Source of the DNA: Chaunax sp. Z400
Lineage: Eukaryota; Chordata; Actinopteri; Lophiiformes; Chaunacidae
Reading direction: 5' to 3'
NCBI GenBank assembly: GCA_037577475.1
Contig: CM075184.1
Span: 13,134,094 to 13,198,093 of the forward strand
DNA length: 64,000 nt
The notes beneath the pieces are model-generated. The model did no database searches. It saw only the letters and a program-made list of their open reading frames with translations, and was not told where the DNA came from. Of the stretch, positions 47,411-59,787 are shown one piece after another. The position numbers were made by a program, and so were the translations under genes. The stretch's first letter is position 1. Each line of letters starts with the position of its first letter.

Positions 47411-49671
47411 ACATTGATTGAGTTGCTTAAGAGTTATTCATTTTGTAAGTGAATAAGCAGTTCAATGCTGTAAATCCGTGCTGGATAGTGCGTGGCAGAG
47501 GAGATCAGCTCTGGGTCAGATTTAAGATGTTAAAGGCCATTTATTCTTAAAAATGTTGAGCAGGCTTCAGTGGATCAAACATGGAGAGATTGGCTTCAAA
47601 AGAGACGATTGGTTTTACATTTTTCATACATATCAATTAAGATGGCTCAGACAGATTATAGAATCCCTCATCTGGTTGGTCAAGAGTATGTTATTCTCTA
47701 ATTTAATTTAAGTTTCCTTCAATTTAATGCTTTTCAAAAATAGGTAACTCTTTCAGTGTTGTGGCCAATCTACAAGTAGAATAACCATGTGTGTAGAATT
47801 TCTGTCAAACAACATGTGCCGCCTCATTTTGCCCTCTTTTTCTAGTGATCTCTTCGAACCATTAATTTCAATTTACATCTAGAAGACTGTATGAACTATT
47901 CATCATCTTTTTCATTGCATTAGTTTATAGATTTCTGTTTTTTCTCTTACCTTTTCTAACATCTGCTTTGTCACTACGAATGCTGCTGAAGTCTACATAT
48001 AAGCCTGGAATGCAGAATGCAGAAAAAGGAGTGAATTTGCTGTCAGTGAAGAGCTCCACATTTAAAGAAGTGCAGCTGAATAAATATGCTTTGCTGTAAC
48101 ATCAAAGTACATGTCTCCTCTCCTACCCTTCTCCAATGCACTGTAGACCCGCACCCATGGCTGAGTAGCACATTTGCCATTCAGCTCAGCTCTGATCGCT
48201 CTGTTAGCAATGACAAATTTGATGGACCATGGCTATCTCAATGTCATGTCTCCAGCCTCTATCCATCAAATGTAAAAGGACGTCTGTATTTGTACATCCA
48301 AGGGGAAGAGGCTTGTTTGTGTGGGATGATATACAGCTATAAACTGATGCTATATAGATGGGTTGTTGTTGATATGTGTAGTTACCTGTAAATATGAAAA
48401 AAAGTAATCAAGCACAGTTGTCATCAGTAAATTTCAAGCTGCGTTTTGTTGTTTCTTGTATGGGGTTTAGTTTTAATCTGCCTTTCAAGCAGTGTAAGAG
48501 ATCATTAACATTTAATTATCATTTCCAACATCAGGAAGGAAAGGCATGGAACAGAACTCCGTACATCTCCAGCTACTCTATATAGAGCCTAAAATACTCT
48601 CTTAAGTTTATAGTGAACAGTAAATTGAGGTTTCAGACACTGACAGGTATCGTGTAGCAGGGGTATCTGTGTCTTTGGACACATCTTTTAGTCTGATAAT
48701 GTTTGAAAAAAATATATAAATTCAACTATGTTAATTGCTTATAGTTAAGGGGGGGTGTATTGGATTATACTGAGTGGTAAAAATGAAATGGGTATAATAT
48801 TAGAAACACCTCTGATATAGTCCATTTAAATTATGTCCTCTAAATTTAAGCTTATAATTGAAGTATCACCTCTATGATGTGTCAATGAAAAAAAATAAAA
48901 ATGAAATAGGCATCATAAAAGAAGACTTTATGGTAGTTCTGTTGGATTGTGTTAGATGGTACAGGAGGAGTGTGTAGTTAATCGGTAGTAAATGTTTTTC
49001 AGTTTAGTGCTCTCTCCTTAAATCCAAAATAAAACCACACAAAGACGAATGCTGTTTTCTTGAGCTAACAATTACGGTTCCAACTTTAAATTAAGTGTAA
49101 ATAATCCTATCCAGTGTGTCCGTGTCCATCGGCCACGAGAACGGAGAAAAGAGTTAACCGACTAATCGTGGCAGCTCTGATAGGCAATAAGAAATGTGAT
49201 GTGGATGCTCTCACTCAGGTGAAATGACAGATGCTGTGGTGTCATTAGAGAACAAATATGACAGCTGCTGACATTTCACTGCTTATTTTGTGATTCTTTT
49301 CCATTTTTGAAACATTGGTGGAGCAGACAGACGTATTCACATACAAACGTTATTAAGGTCATGTCTGAATTGTGGAGAGAAAATCTGGCTCCCACTCATG
49401 GGAGCAGTTTCACAATGACTAATATTGATTAAATAGAAACATGTGTATGCATTGTTGTACAAACCTAACAAAAGGAGCATGTTTGCCTATTTCAGTCCTT
49501 TTTTTGTAGTTTTTTCTAGTGAATTTCCGAAGAATTTTATGCATCTGACTTTCCATCTGTAACTAACCTTTACCTCTGGCTCTCATCCCCCAGTTATTTA
49601 CAATTAATACAAAATGGGAGTTTCATCACACATCTCGTGTGTATAATTAACTAATACTGTTGTTAACATAC

Positions 49672-49674
<3 letters not shown>
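47411..49674. other. Gene-free stretch
   Basis: No supported exon, RNA gene or complete element. Confidence 0.45.

Positions 49675-49710
<36 letters not shown>
49675..49710. repeat. (GA)n microsatellite
   Basis: About 18 ga units. Confidence 0.97.
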
Positions 49711-49716
<6 letters not shown>

Positions 49717-52087
49717 CTGCTTTAGACAGTCTTCTTCTGAAAAGCTTCCAGTGGACATTTGGACAAACACTGAAGTGTTACTGCCAAGCCACATGGACAC
49801 TCTTAGTTACAAGCTGAGTTACGAGCAGATAGACTTGCAGTGTCAAAAAAATTATTTGGCCTCGTTTTAATCTGTAAAGCTAGAATGTTGCATTCCTGAA
49901 TCACCTACATTAATAGCCTTATATCCTTGAACATGATTCTGTTTGTCCATGTAGCCACATATGATGCAACGATAGACTAAGAGGACAGGAAGAGAGGTCA
50001 AACTATGGAGTGGTTGAAGGGATTTATTTGAGTTTGATAGAGAAAACAGGAGATTGACAGGAGTTTCGCCTTGAGTGGACTAGCATTTGCCTCAAAGGTC
50101 ACTTACATGTAACACTACCGAGTATAGCAAAGACATGGTGTGCTGGAAAAGTCATCACTATTGCCAGACATGTTCAACCTTGTTGCTGAATACTTTACAG
50201 ACTCTAAATTCTGAAGTTTGAAGAGCCGAGGTGCTTTGCATGTTATATATCAACAGATTCTTGGTTTTGCCTGCTGTGTGTCTTAAACTATTATTTCTCT
50301 AGCAGAATATAGAGAAGTCTGAGAGGGTTTATCTTGAGGTGGGATTAAAGCCTCCCTCAAGGTCAACAACCCATTTTTTTCTGTGTCTGAAAAAGGATTG
50401 TATAGGAAAAGACATCCTATCAATCTAAATCTAATCTCCTTGCAAAATGATGGTTTATTTTCTGATCACAAAAAGAGTGCCGTTATTAAAGCAACATGTT
50501 TTTCCAAGAGTCTCACAGTGTGTCTTTATGTCCTCAAGTCTTTCAGCAGCAACATATTGTTTCTTTAATTATTCCAGCAAAAATCACTTGTGGTCTAATT
50601 ATTTCATTAGGAACATGACCTTCGATTCCTCTTGAGAGAATTTAATGTTTCCTTTTCTTCCTTCCTCATACGGAAACACCATCTTCTTATCCGCATGTCC
50701 TATCTTTTCATCCCTATTATCCTCCTTGCAGAGCTCAGACTGGAAGCAGAAAGTAGATCCTGAGGATGGGTGCAAAATTCTGGTAATCAAGTGTAAAATT
50801 CTACATAGAGATGAATGGGAAGTAACTGTATATAACAGGATAAAGTGGAAATATAGTTGTTATTTGCCCAGGCTGTATTTAGCATGCTTTGTGCATATAG
50901 ATAGATATTTGATTTCTGACATTTCTGACAAAAAGACATTGCTGTTGAGTTTTTTAAATCTATTTTTTGGTTATTTGAGCACAACAAGCAATGTGCCATT
51001 TAATTCTGTTATATTCAAGAGAAGGCAGACATCTGTATGTCCGATGTTACAAAAAAACCAGCAACTCACAGTAAAGCAGTTGAGATGGATGAGTGGCACT
51101 ACAGGTTAAAGGAAAAAAATGGCATTGGGGTGAACTGTCCTTCTAAGCTTTAGTGAGCTAGGCAAGTCCTCTTTGTGGTTGTAGTATCCAGAGTTAACAA
51201 CTTGTTCACTAGCTCCATGTTGTAGCACTCCAACATGGAGCAGTGTGGAAATCCACAAAGAGAGCAGAAAAAATGTCCTCAGTTTCAGTCTCTGTTACTC
51301 CTATTTGTTGTCCTATGTTGTTATCCTGATTAAATGTCTGTTTCATACCATCAGTACACTGAGTCACTAGCTTGGAACCTTAATTAGCTGGTAGAAGGGA
51401 GCAGTCTAAAATGAAGAGAGAAAAAAAATGGTAGTTGCACAGTCAGAACTCCCCGGGTCGTATTTGCTGATGGATTTAATATTATTTCCTGCTTCATACT
51501 ATCATTATCATTTTGGCCTTAAAAACCTCCACTAAAGTTAAGATTGTGTGCTTTATTTTTCTAGGTTACAATGTTGGTTAACTGAAATATCATAAAAATA
51601 TAACATAGTCACTCAAGCAACATAATGTAATCTTACCTGAAAGCAGGTAGTCCTTTGCCTCAGACAGTGTAGGCAGCAGAGTGGGCTGTAAATGTGGGAG
51701 AATGCACTGTGCATGCAGAGGGTTGTGATCTTACTGAATTCCCATTCAATGGAATGCCTGAAAATTACCTGTATGTGCAATGAAAGAGTGGGCTGCTGAA
51801 TGCAGTGCATGGTTACAATCAAGGTAAATGTCATAATTTTAACTTACCACAAAACAAATTCCCTATTAAAAGTTGAAGCGTTGATATTTAAATAGTCCAA
51901 AATTTCCCCAATTCCTAACATTCCTCGGAGTGTTTCCTGGAATATATTTTCCTTTTCTAATGCTCATCTTAAGTCAACCAAAATTTCAGTATTCATTTGG
52001 GTTTCCCTGTCTACTGCTGCTTCTGTGTAAGTAATGTTGAGGTAATAAATACGCCATGTTTTACAAATGCACTCGTCTTTAACAGAG
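49711..52087. other. Gene-free stretch
   Basis: No supported feature. The open frame at 50645-51109 shows no recognisable domain and no flanking splice context. Confidence 0.45.
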
Positions 52088-52475
52088 TGCTTTGCAAATA
52101 CAAAACACCAATAACAAATGAGCGCTTTTGTGTCACAAATGCAAAATGTCAGCAGTGGCAGAAACGACACAGACAGACTAAAAGCTACTGTAACCTTAGT
52201 TGTTGGCCTGTTATTAAGTTTAAATATTTTTACAGAACCCTCACAGCTTCGTAAAATACAGAGCACAGTACTGTGGAAAGATTGTGTCAAAAGTAACATA
52301 ATAATCTTTTTTTTGTCTTTCTGGGAAATTTTCTGGTACTTGTAAGACCTTATGCATTTGTTTCTGAAGCACAATATATTAGTAATATGTTGTTTTTAAT
52401 GATGGATGCATTTTGCATTTGTGAAACAAAATGCATTAGGCAATTAACGGTGTTTTGCATTTGCAAAATACGTTG
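52088..52475. repeat. Small inverted-repeat (fold-back) element
   Basis: The left arm, gtgctttgcaaatacaaaac accaataacaaatgagcgct tttgtgtcacaaatgcaaaa (about 52088-52148), matches the reverse complement of the right arm at about 52406-52470 (ttttgcatttgtgaaacaaa ... ggtgttttgcatttgcaaaa). The interior about 250 bp is unrelated. Arm identity is partial. Confidence 0.55.
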
Positions 52476-53360
52476 TGTTTGTTAGTGAGTCATAGTGCAT
52501 AGTTTAAGTTTGGGGAATTAGCTCGATATGCTTCCTTGTCCATACACAGTGAAGAAGCAGTAGTTGCACTACAGAGCAGCTCTGACATGTAACTTAATTA
52601 TTAATACTGTCAATGTGGTCTGCATTTAGAGATTACTGAAAGTGAGTTTGCCTTGTTTGAGTTTTGAGTGTTGTAACATCCCACATTTCTTTCCCTCATA
52701 ATATCTGTCTTTTAGTCAGAATTCTTGACATTTTAAGAACAAGACTCTCTGATTCAGGAATGATAATAATAATGCAGAAGTCATTGAGAAGAATAACCTC
52801 TACCATCGTCCTCTCAGTACTCCTTTGGTCCCATGTCTTTATTTCTTCCTTCTGTAGTATATGCTGGAGATTGAGCGATATGTATACCAACAAAGCCTTT
52901 TTGAAGTTCCCCACTCTCTTCCAAAATCCTTTTGATTTCTGACAGCATCAGCTGCTTAATATTCCAAACTAGTTGGTGGCCTTTTCAGAGAACTAACAAG
53001 GTTCTGAAGATGCTAGTCTTGTCTTCATGTGAAAGGCAGCCGGGGCACAGCTCTCTGCTTTTACACAGCTCACACTGAGGCGTCTGCACTACTAATAAGT
53101 TCAAAGTTGTTCTGCAGATACAGAGCCTGGTAGAACATGTTCTCATGTCAGTTGTCTTTCTGTACTTTGTCTGCAAGACTTCCTTTCACAAAAAAATATG
53201 TTTCAGTGCACTCTGTGCTCTCTAGTTTGTTTGTTTTCTTGAGTCCGGAAACAATAGTTTGCCTGTTTGAATGTGTTAAAATGTTGCATTTGGTTTTAAC
53301 AGATGTGTTTGATTTTAGAGCTTAAATATTTATGTGATTAATTGATGTGATGATCTAGAA

Positions 53361-53420
53361 CAGTGGTTCCCAAACTTTTTTTCTGGGGAACCACGTTTTT
53401 AAAATGACAAACCATCTTTG
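53361..53420 (+). mobile_element. hAT-like terminal fragment
   Basis: Begins cagtggttcccaaacttttt ttctggggaaccac and continues tttttaaaatgacaaaccatc. It matches the inverted copy ending at 31973. No matching right end found downstream. Confidence 0.6.
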
Positions 53421-54879
53421 CAACCATTTTGTAGATTAAAAGATTAACTGATTATACAAGAATTCAGTCTGCACTTTAATCATCCACTCCATTTTAAGAC
53501 CAAACACATCATGATGACCTTCAAAGAGGGCATCATGATGTGTAGGTAAGCGGCAGAATGAAATATCTGATAAGTCTCATGTGGACATTGCTTTTACAAA
53601 TTTCAGCTTTTATATGCATTCTGTGATACGGAATAATTCCTGTTTTAACAGCAAAGCATGTACTTCATCTACTGGGTTTATTGCTGTTGCTAAAAGTTGT
53701 GTGTTCTCTTGGTTGTTTCTGTGACTCACTACTAGGGATGTCACAATATCAGATTTTGGAATCATGAGTATTGTTAGAGAAATAATCACGATGTCACGGT
53801 TTTCATGATTATTGACACTATGGAAGGAAAACCTGAGCATTTTTTTTTTATTAAATGTTTTATTCACACACACACATGTATATATATAATTGTCTGATTC
53901 ATTTATTTATCTTTGGTGATATTGTTCATCAGACATTCATTCCAATATAGCATTTTTTTTTAGAAAGCTTTAGCATTCAGCTGTGCCACTCTGATGCTAA
54001 TATTACTGAGATCGAATGTAAAAAGTAATAAAATTGTAATAAAATAATAAATTAAATAAGATTTAATTTAGAGGTTAACTGTATCATGATGCATCAGGTA
54101 AAGTGTTGAGGTAAGTAGGTTTATTTGGAATTCACTGATGGAAAATCAATTCGACATGGGAAAGACGAGAGCAGCTGCACTTTTTCTGGGTTGAAGTCGC
54201 TGAAACAAACCCACATTTATTCCCAGGCAGTAAGTTGTGGGACAGAGCCCCCTAAATGTATGCAAAGCACCAATAAATTACATCAGACTTTACTGTCTAT
54301 ATTCCTGAACACTTGTGACAGCCACAACGCATCTCACCGCATGTGATGCAGGCCCACTGAAACTGTCTTTGTTCGCCTAATCCAGTGTGAAAATTACCCG
54401 AATCTTTTGAGAGTGAAGCGAGGTTGGCATGGGCCTGTGCTTTGGGGGAAAATTCCTAGCATTGGTGACTAACTATGCCCCAGAATTTTGTGGCTTTTTA
54501 AGTATGGCCATTGATAGAAAGAAAAAGAATCACGTTGGCTGCGATAAGAGGATTGTAAAGATGAGATCGGGACCGTTTTTGGAGGGGGCGGGGGAGTGGA
54601 GTTAAGATGTTTGTTGAGGCCTTGCCTTGATTTTTGATATAAAATCTAAAACCTTTTCTCTAATTAAAAAAAAAAAGGTTGGACATCTATATGTAGAGAA
54701 GGTTTTGTGATAATTGTCAACATACCAGGTTTGGTCAAGCTTGACTGATTTTTTTGTGTGTCTGAAAACACAATTGTTAGAATCATAGCCATCATGCCTC
54801 TTTCAAACTAATCCCATACGACCATTTCCTTGTTGAACTCGTCTTAGACATGATGGACTTTGTGCTCAATGACCTTACT
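53421..54879. other. Gene-free stretch
   Basis: Contains a fragment near 53735-53810 (ctagggatgtcacaatatca, aatcacgatgtcacggtttt) resembling a common fish repeat, but nothing coding. Confidence 0.45.
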
Positions 54880-55190
54880 TTGGTGCCGTGCTGATGGGAT
54901 GCCATTGCCACACTTGTATGTGTGCCCACTCTTTTGGAGTAGAAAACCAGTCACACGCAGTCAAATTTCTGGACTGTCCAGCGATGAGCCCAAACCTAAA
55001 CCCCTCTGAAAACCTGTGGGGTTGGATGAGTGAGTGCGACAGCAGGAACATCCTCCACAGACTCGGCAGCAACTCCAGGCAGCTCTGACTGAAGAGTGGG
55101 CCGCCATCCCACAGGATGACATCTGGAGGTTGTGCCAGTCCATGAGGAGGAGGACTGCTGTAATCAGTGGTGATGGGGGACACACTAATT
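54880..55190 (+). mobile_element. Tc1-like transposase fossil
   Basis: Reads VKFLDCPAMSPNLNPSENLWGWM (54959-55027), the conserved C-terminal transposase motif. It then continues through frame changes with EEWAAIPQDDIWRLCQSMRR-like content to about 55185. It is a different and more decayed lineage than the element at 2388. Terminal inverted repeats not found. Confidence 0.75.
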
Positions 55191-57589
55191 AATGATTGTG
55201 TAAAATGTATTCTCCAGTTGTTTCACCTGAGAAATTCATGGTGCTTTTTGATGTTGTTTTTGTTTTGGCTCTTTGTGTTTGTTACTGATTAAATTAAGAT
55301 GATTAATAAGTTAAAAATGAACCAAAATACAGGTTGTTGTTTTCTTTTGAGACAAAGTATGCAAGCAAATAGACACACTGGTGCATTTTTGAATCCCCTC
55401 AGCGTGTCTCTGTAGAAACACATAACCAGAGTCCACACTCTCATTACTGCGTATTAGTTCTGTATACAGTTGTGTGTCCTCCAAAAACTTTGTAAAATTT
55501 GTGCTTTTTGTAGGAAGACAGCGCCTTGAAAAACAGCAGGCTATTTTTAACCAGCAATCTCCTCGGTAGTGAACTGTAAATCAGTTAATTGATCTTAGTT
55601 TCCTGGTTATGGATTGTTTGGACAAAACAAGCAAGGTAGGAGAAATTTTCACCATTTTAACACAGACCTAACAGTTGATTGGAGGAAATCAACAAATAAA
55701 TTGATGAGAGAAATAGACATTTGTTGCAGCCATTATCTCTAATTGAAATGAGCTAAAGCTGATAGTTGTATTGTTATTATGTATTGGATCTGAATCAAAA
55801 CTATCACAATGCCTCTCCTTTGACTCTGTGTATGTGAACAAGCTGAGGCAGAGTTGATGTCATTTCTAATTAGAGACAATCACATTTAATCAGGTTGCTC
55901 TGCAAGCAGAAATTTCAATCGAACCAGCTTTTCACTTGCAGATTCACAATGTTTGGATATTGCTCTGGGCATCAGATGGTCTATGATGCTGGCACTGTGG
56001 TAGCGTCAGTGTGTGATCATTCAGTGTTTGGCCAGCCATTGACTCCCCAGAGAAAATGAATGTATTATGAATGCCTAACAGCTGGGCCCTTGTCTCTTTT
56101 TTTAAACCAACTATACTGTTAGTTCTCATAGATGGCTGCTTGTGTCAGAAAGGGAGCAAATAAGGAGTGAATAAAATAATTAATGACCTAATATTGCACT
56201 CAGTCAAGCCATCGTAAAAGAAATATTCTCTGCCTAATGTAAAAAATGTATTCACAGAAGAGAGCCTGTTGATATTCGTGATTAAAGGTGTCAACCCCTT
56301 GCTTAAGAACGGTTGATTAAATGGGACAAGATCTAAAGGCTATGAAAATGGTGTCTGCACAGTGCTAAGCTTTGCGAGCCACATGCTAAGCCACCTTGAA
56401 GAGGAACTCGAGTTCTCCTTGGCATTCAGTGACCTTGATTTTCTACAAGACGTACTTTGCCCTGGTTCATCGGCAGCTTTAGAAATTAAACTTATTAGTA
56501 AACTTATAAATATATGGTCATTTTGAATTTGACGCTTGAAACACTTTGGACAGGAGCATGTCTACCAATTTGTTTCATCGCCTTTTCTTCAGTAAGCATT
56601 TGGTAAGAGAGGACACTAATTGTTGAAGTTTTGAAAGTGAAACACGTAGCTCCATGGCATTATAGATGGTAGCTTTTTGCTGGCTTAAGAGGTTTTTGCT
56701 GGCAACAATCTGGATGGTCCCTTTACTCTTTATGCCGGAGCACACGACGCCCATGATTTCCAAAAATTATTTGAAATGTGAACTCATCAGATCAAGGGAC
56801 ACTTTTCCACTTTTCATCAGTCCATCTCAGACGAGTTCAAATGAAGTCACATGCGAAGCAGCATGCAAGCATGAACACTGAGCCAACAATATGCACAGCT
56901 CCATATTCCCCCTCCCTCTGGCGCTCCACGTTTAGTCTGGCTGTGTTACATAAACTACAGCTCTGAGGGCCAGAGAAATATGCAGGGCTAGGCTCAAGAC
57001 ATTCAGTGGTATAGTCCACAGGACCGACAGGACCCATCCAAAGCTTTACCACCGTGGTCACAGCTGCTGTGTTCACTGTTGACATGAACTCAGATGAGAC
57101 ACAGGAGGTTTTTTGTAATGATACACATACAGTGTGTTTGAGAGTCAATTAGGTGAGTGGAATCTTGTGTTGTGTCTATTACAGCTGATTTCAGTGGTGA
57201 TTACGTAGCCAGCCAGTTAAGTGAGTCCAGACACCATACAGCGGAAAATCGTACATATTGAAAAACAATTATTTCAAATGAATATAAAATATATCCATTG
57301 AAAGCTGTATCATGTATATGTGCGCCAAATGTTTTTTTTAAAGTCATTTTTCAGTGATTGAAAACCCTCCAATATATAATGAACAGTCTCTAATGTAACA
57401 TGAATATGGATTTCTGTTTGTTTCGTAACTAAATGTTTTCTGTACTCAAAGCTACAATTCAAGCGTCCGATCTAGTCATATTCAATTAATAGTAATATCT
57501 GAGATATGTTTGTTTGGGTTTCATGACGCAGGGGCCATCTCAGTGGAAACAGAGTGAGAAACTTGTACCTGAAAAGAATGCTGTGCCCA
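55191..57589. other. Gene-free stretch
   Basis: No supported exon or element. Confidence 0.4.
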
Positions 57590-57715
57590 TCATGTTCAGA
57601 TTTGGTGAACGTGTCACCATCTTTGCTTGTGAGTGACGGAGCCTTTCCATGATGTCCCTTTCATACTCCATCATGATACTATCCCCTGTTACCAATTAAC
57701 CTCTTTACCTGTTGA
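57590..57715 (-). repeat. Dispersed GTTGGGAC-family repeat, copy D (fragment)
   Basis: On the + strand: ttggtgaacgtgtcaccatc tttgcttgtgagtgacggag, then catgatgtccctttcatact and ctgttaccaattaacctc. Reverse complement of part of copies A and C. Confidence 0.6.
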
Positions 57716-58027
57716 CTATGACTAAAATGATGGTTAGTCATGATTTAACATGTTTTGGTTGTGGGTACTTAGAAAAGTCATTTCAGTGTATCACATACTT
57801 GTTTGTTTCAGTAGATCAGGGCTAGTGAAAGGAAAATATTGGGTTTTTAAAATTATGTTTTAAATACTGTTGCTCAGTATATTCGTATGTTATTCTTGAC
57901 CATCTGACATTGGTTTCTGTATAAGTGGATGCCTATGCAGTGGGCCAGCTGACACGCTTCATTGAGCAAGACAACATTTTATCTAGAAGTTCAGAGAAAT
58001 TAGATATGTATAACAAAATGTTGCCTG

Positions 58028-58070
58028 GAAAATTCTTCAATGGCAGCATCCCTGCCATTGAAGAATTTTC
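58028..58070. repeat. Near-perfect hairpin (19-bp stem, 5-nt loop)
   Basis: gaaaattcttcaatggcag, loop catcc, then the exact complement ctgccattgaagaattttc. Pairing can extend by four more bases (cctg) past a one-base bulge. Function unknown. Confidence 0.95.
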
Positions 58071-58581
58071 AGGATAAGCTCCAGGAAGAATGAGCTGCCT
58101 CAGGCTGAAGTTTACTTTCATTTTCTACTTCTCACCATCTGTCTGCAGCCTACCTGCCTCAAAAAAAAAAAAACATCAATTCACCCTTACAGCAGCTAGA
58201 GAATATTGATTAAAAATGTTGACATGTTTCCCTCCCTTTCATGCTGGCTGTTTACAACATATGCCATCTTTCAGATGAAGACAGGTAACTAAACCAAGCA
58301 CACACATCCTCCCTTTGTTTCATCAGAGCATAACTGCATCAGAAATATCTAATACTATTTGCTTGGTTTCCCAGACCTAATACTGTATAGATCATATACA
58401 CAGGGTGTAACTATATGTTTTGACCATAAAGAAATTTGAGAAATGTTGCTTCTTTGGCCAGGTTTCAGGTACAGTAAATCTGATAACGGACAAAGAGCTG
58501 GACAGCCAGTCCCTCTGCTTCATCTGCTGTTACTTATTTGTAGCAGACAAGCTACTTTGGTTGAACTGGGCAACAGCACTG

Positions 58582-59206
58582 CAGTGTTTCCCCAAGAAGT
58601 TTTTTAGGCCCTGTGGCAAGAGCTGATGGAGACTATGTTTTTGGTTATTTATTTCCATCTAACAAACACTCAAAACAAAGTGATCACAAGGTCAGGATGA
58701 CTCAATAACCTGCATTTATTACACACCACCACACTTCACTTCACTGGAAGAAGTTACAGCAAATAAAAGAAATTCTATGGTTAGCTAAGGTTACTTGGGA
58801 AATAAGTCTTTCAAAACTACAGAAAAAAATGTATATCAAGTCCACATGAAATATTATATCAAATTATACAAGTATGATACAGTCACATGACTGTTTAAAC
58901 TACTCAGTTGTGCAAAGTACACACTTATCACATTATGAACACAGTGTGCATTACTTGTTGCTGCACTCGATCTTCCTTGGCTTGGAGAAAATTTTCACCA
59001 TGGAAATTGGAAAAAATATATGGAAATTTTCCCTAAGGAGGCCCATTTATTGAGATTTTCATACAGGCTCCCAAGGGCTCTCCTTGCAGCCTTTTCCTGA
59101 GGTCGGTTTTCACGTACCAAAAATGAGGATTTGTTTTTGTTTAGTAAATTCTTAAATTTAAAGCTAGATTTTTATTATTTATTTATATTGCTAAAAGTTC
59201 ACAGTG

Positions 59207-59241
<35 letters not shown>

Positions 59242-59787
59242 AACCTAATAAACCTGAAGGATTGTAGCGAATCATCTGCACGACCTTGTTTAACAATCAT
59301 TGATTGGCTAGCTAACGTTAGCTGATTACTCAAACAGCATTATATTAGGTTCCCAGTTCAACCATTTTAATCATACTATTGATCATGAGCACATCGTAAA
59401 GTTAGGTTGTAACGTAGAGACGGTGAAAACTAGAACCAAATACAGCTGCATCGCCGTTACACCAGCAAATAGTAAATATCATAAAGTTACTCGATGACGA
59501 TAAAAGCCAGCATTTCTCTGGTCCAGTCCATCATTATATCACACTGCAGCATTCATTCAAATAGTCCCGGGTTTGTTTATAGTTGGTGGTGGAAGTAGTC
59601 AGAGAGACAGAGCTCTAAGCGGAGGTGGACACAGAGAGGCAGAGCAGCACAGAGGCTCCCAAACACAAACGAATGAATGAATATTTGGCATTTAAAAAAA
59701 GTATTTTTTTGGCTTGTTGTTGGCCCCACGGAGGGTCTCATTGGCCTGGCGGCCCGCCAGGCTTGTGTTATGGTAGGGGAAAGCCTG
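58582..59787. mobile_element. Probable non-autonomous hAT element
   Basis: Starts cagtgtttccccaagaagtt and ends tatggtaggggaaagcctg, diverged inverted ends (ggggaaacactg expected). The right part, ccccacggagggtctcattg gcctggcggcccgccagg, is a motif seen in fish hAT-type elements. No 8-bp target duplication is visible and no transposase is present. Confidence 0.55.
59209..59240. repeat. (CT)n microsatellite
   Basis: About 16 ct units, inside the hAT-like element. Confidence 0.97.

Noticed and set aside
54875..55183. 102-codon minus-strand frame
   Set aside because: It is the antisense of the Tc1 transposase fossil at 54880-55190.
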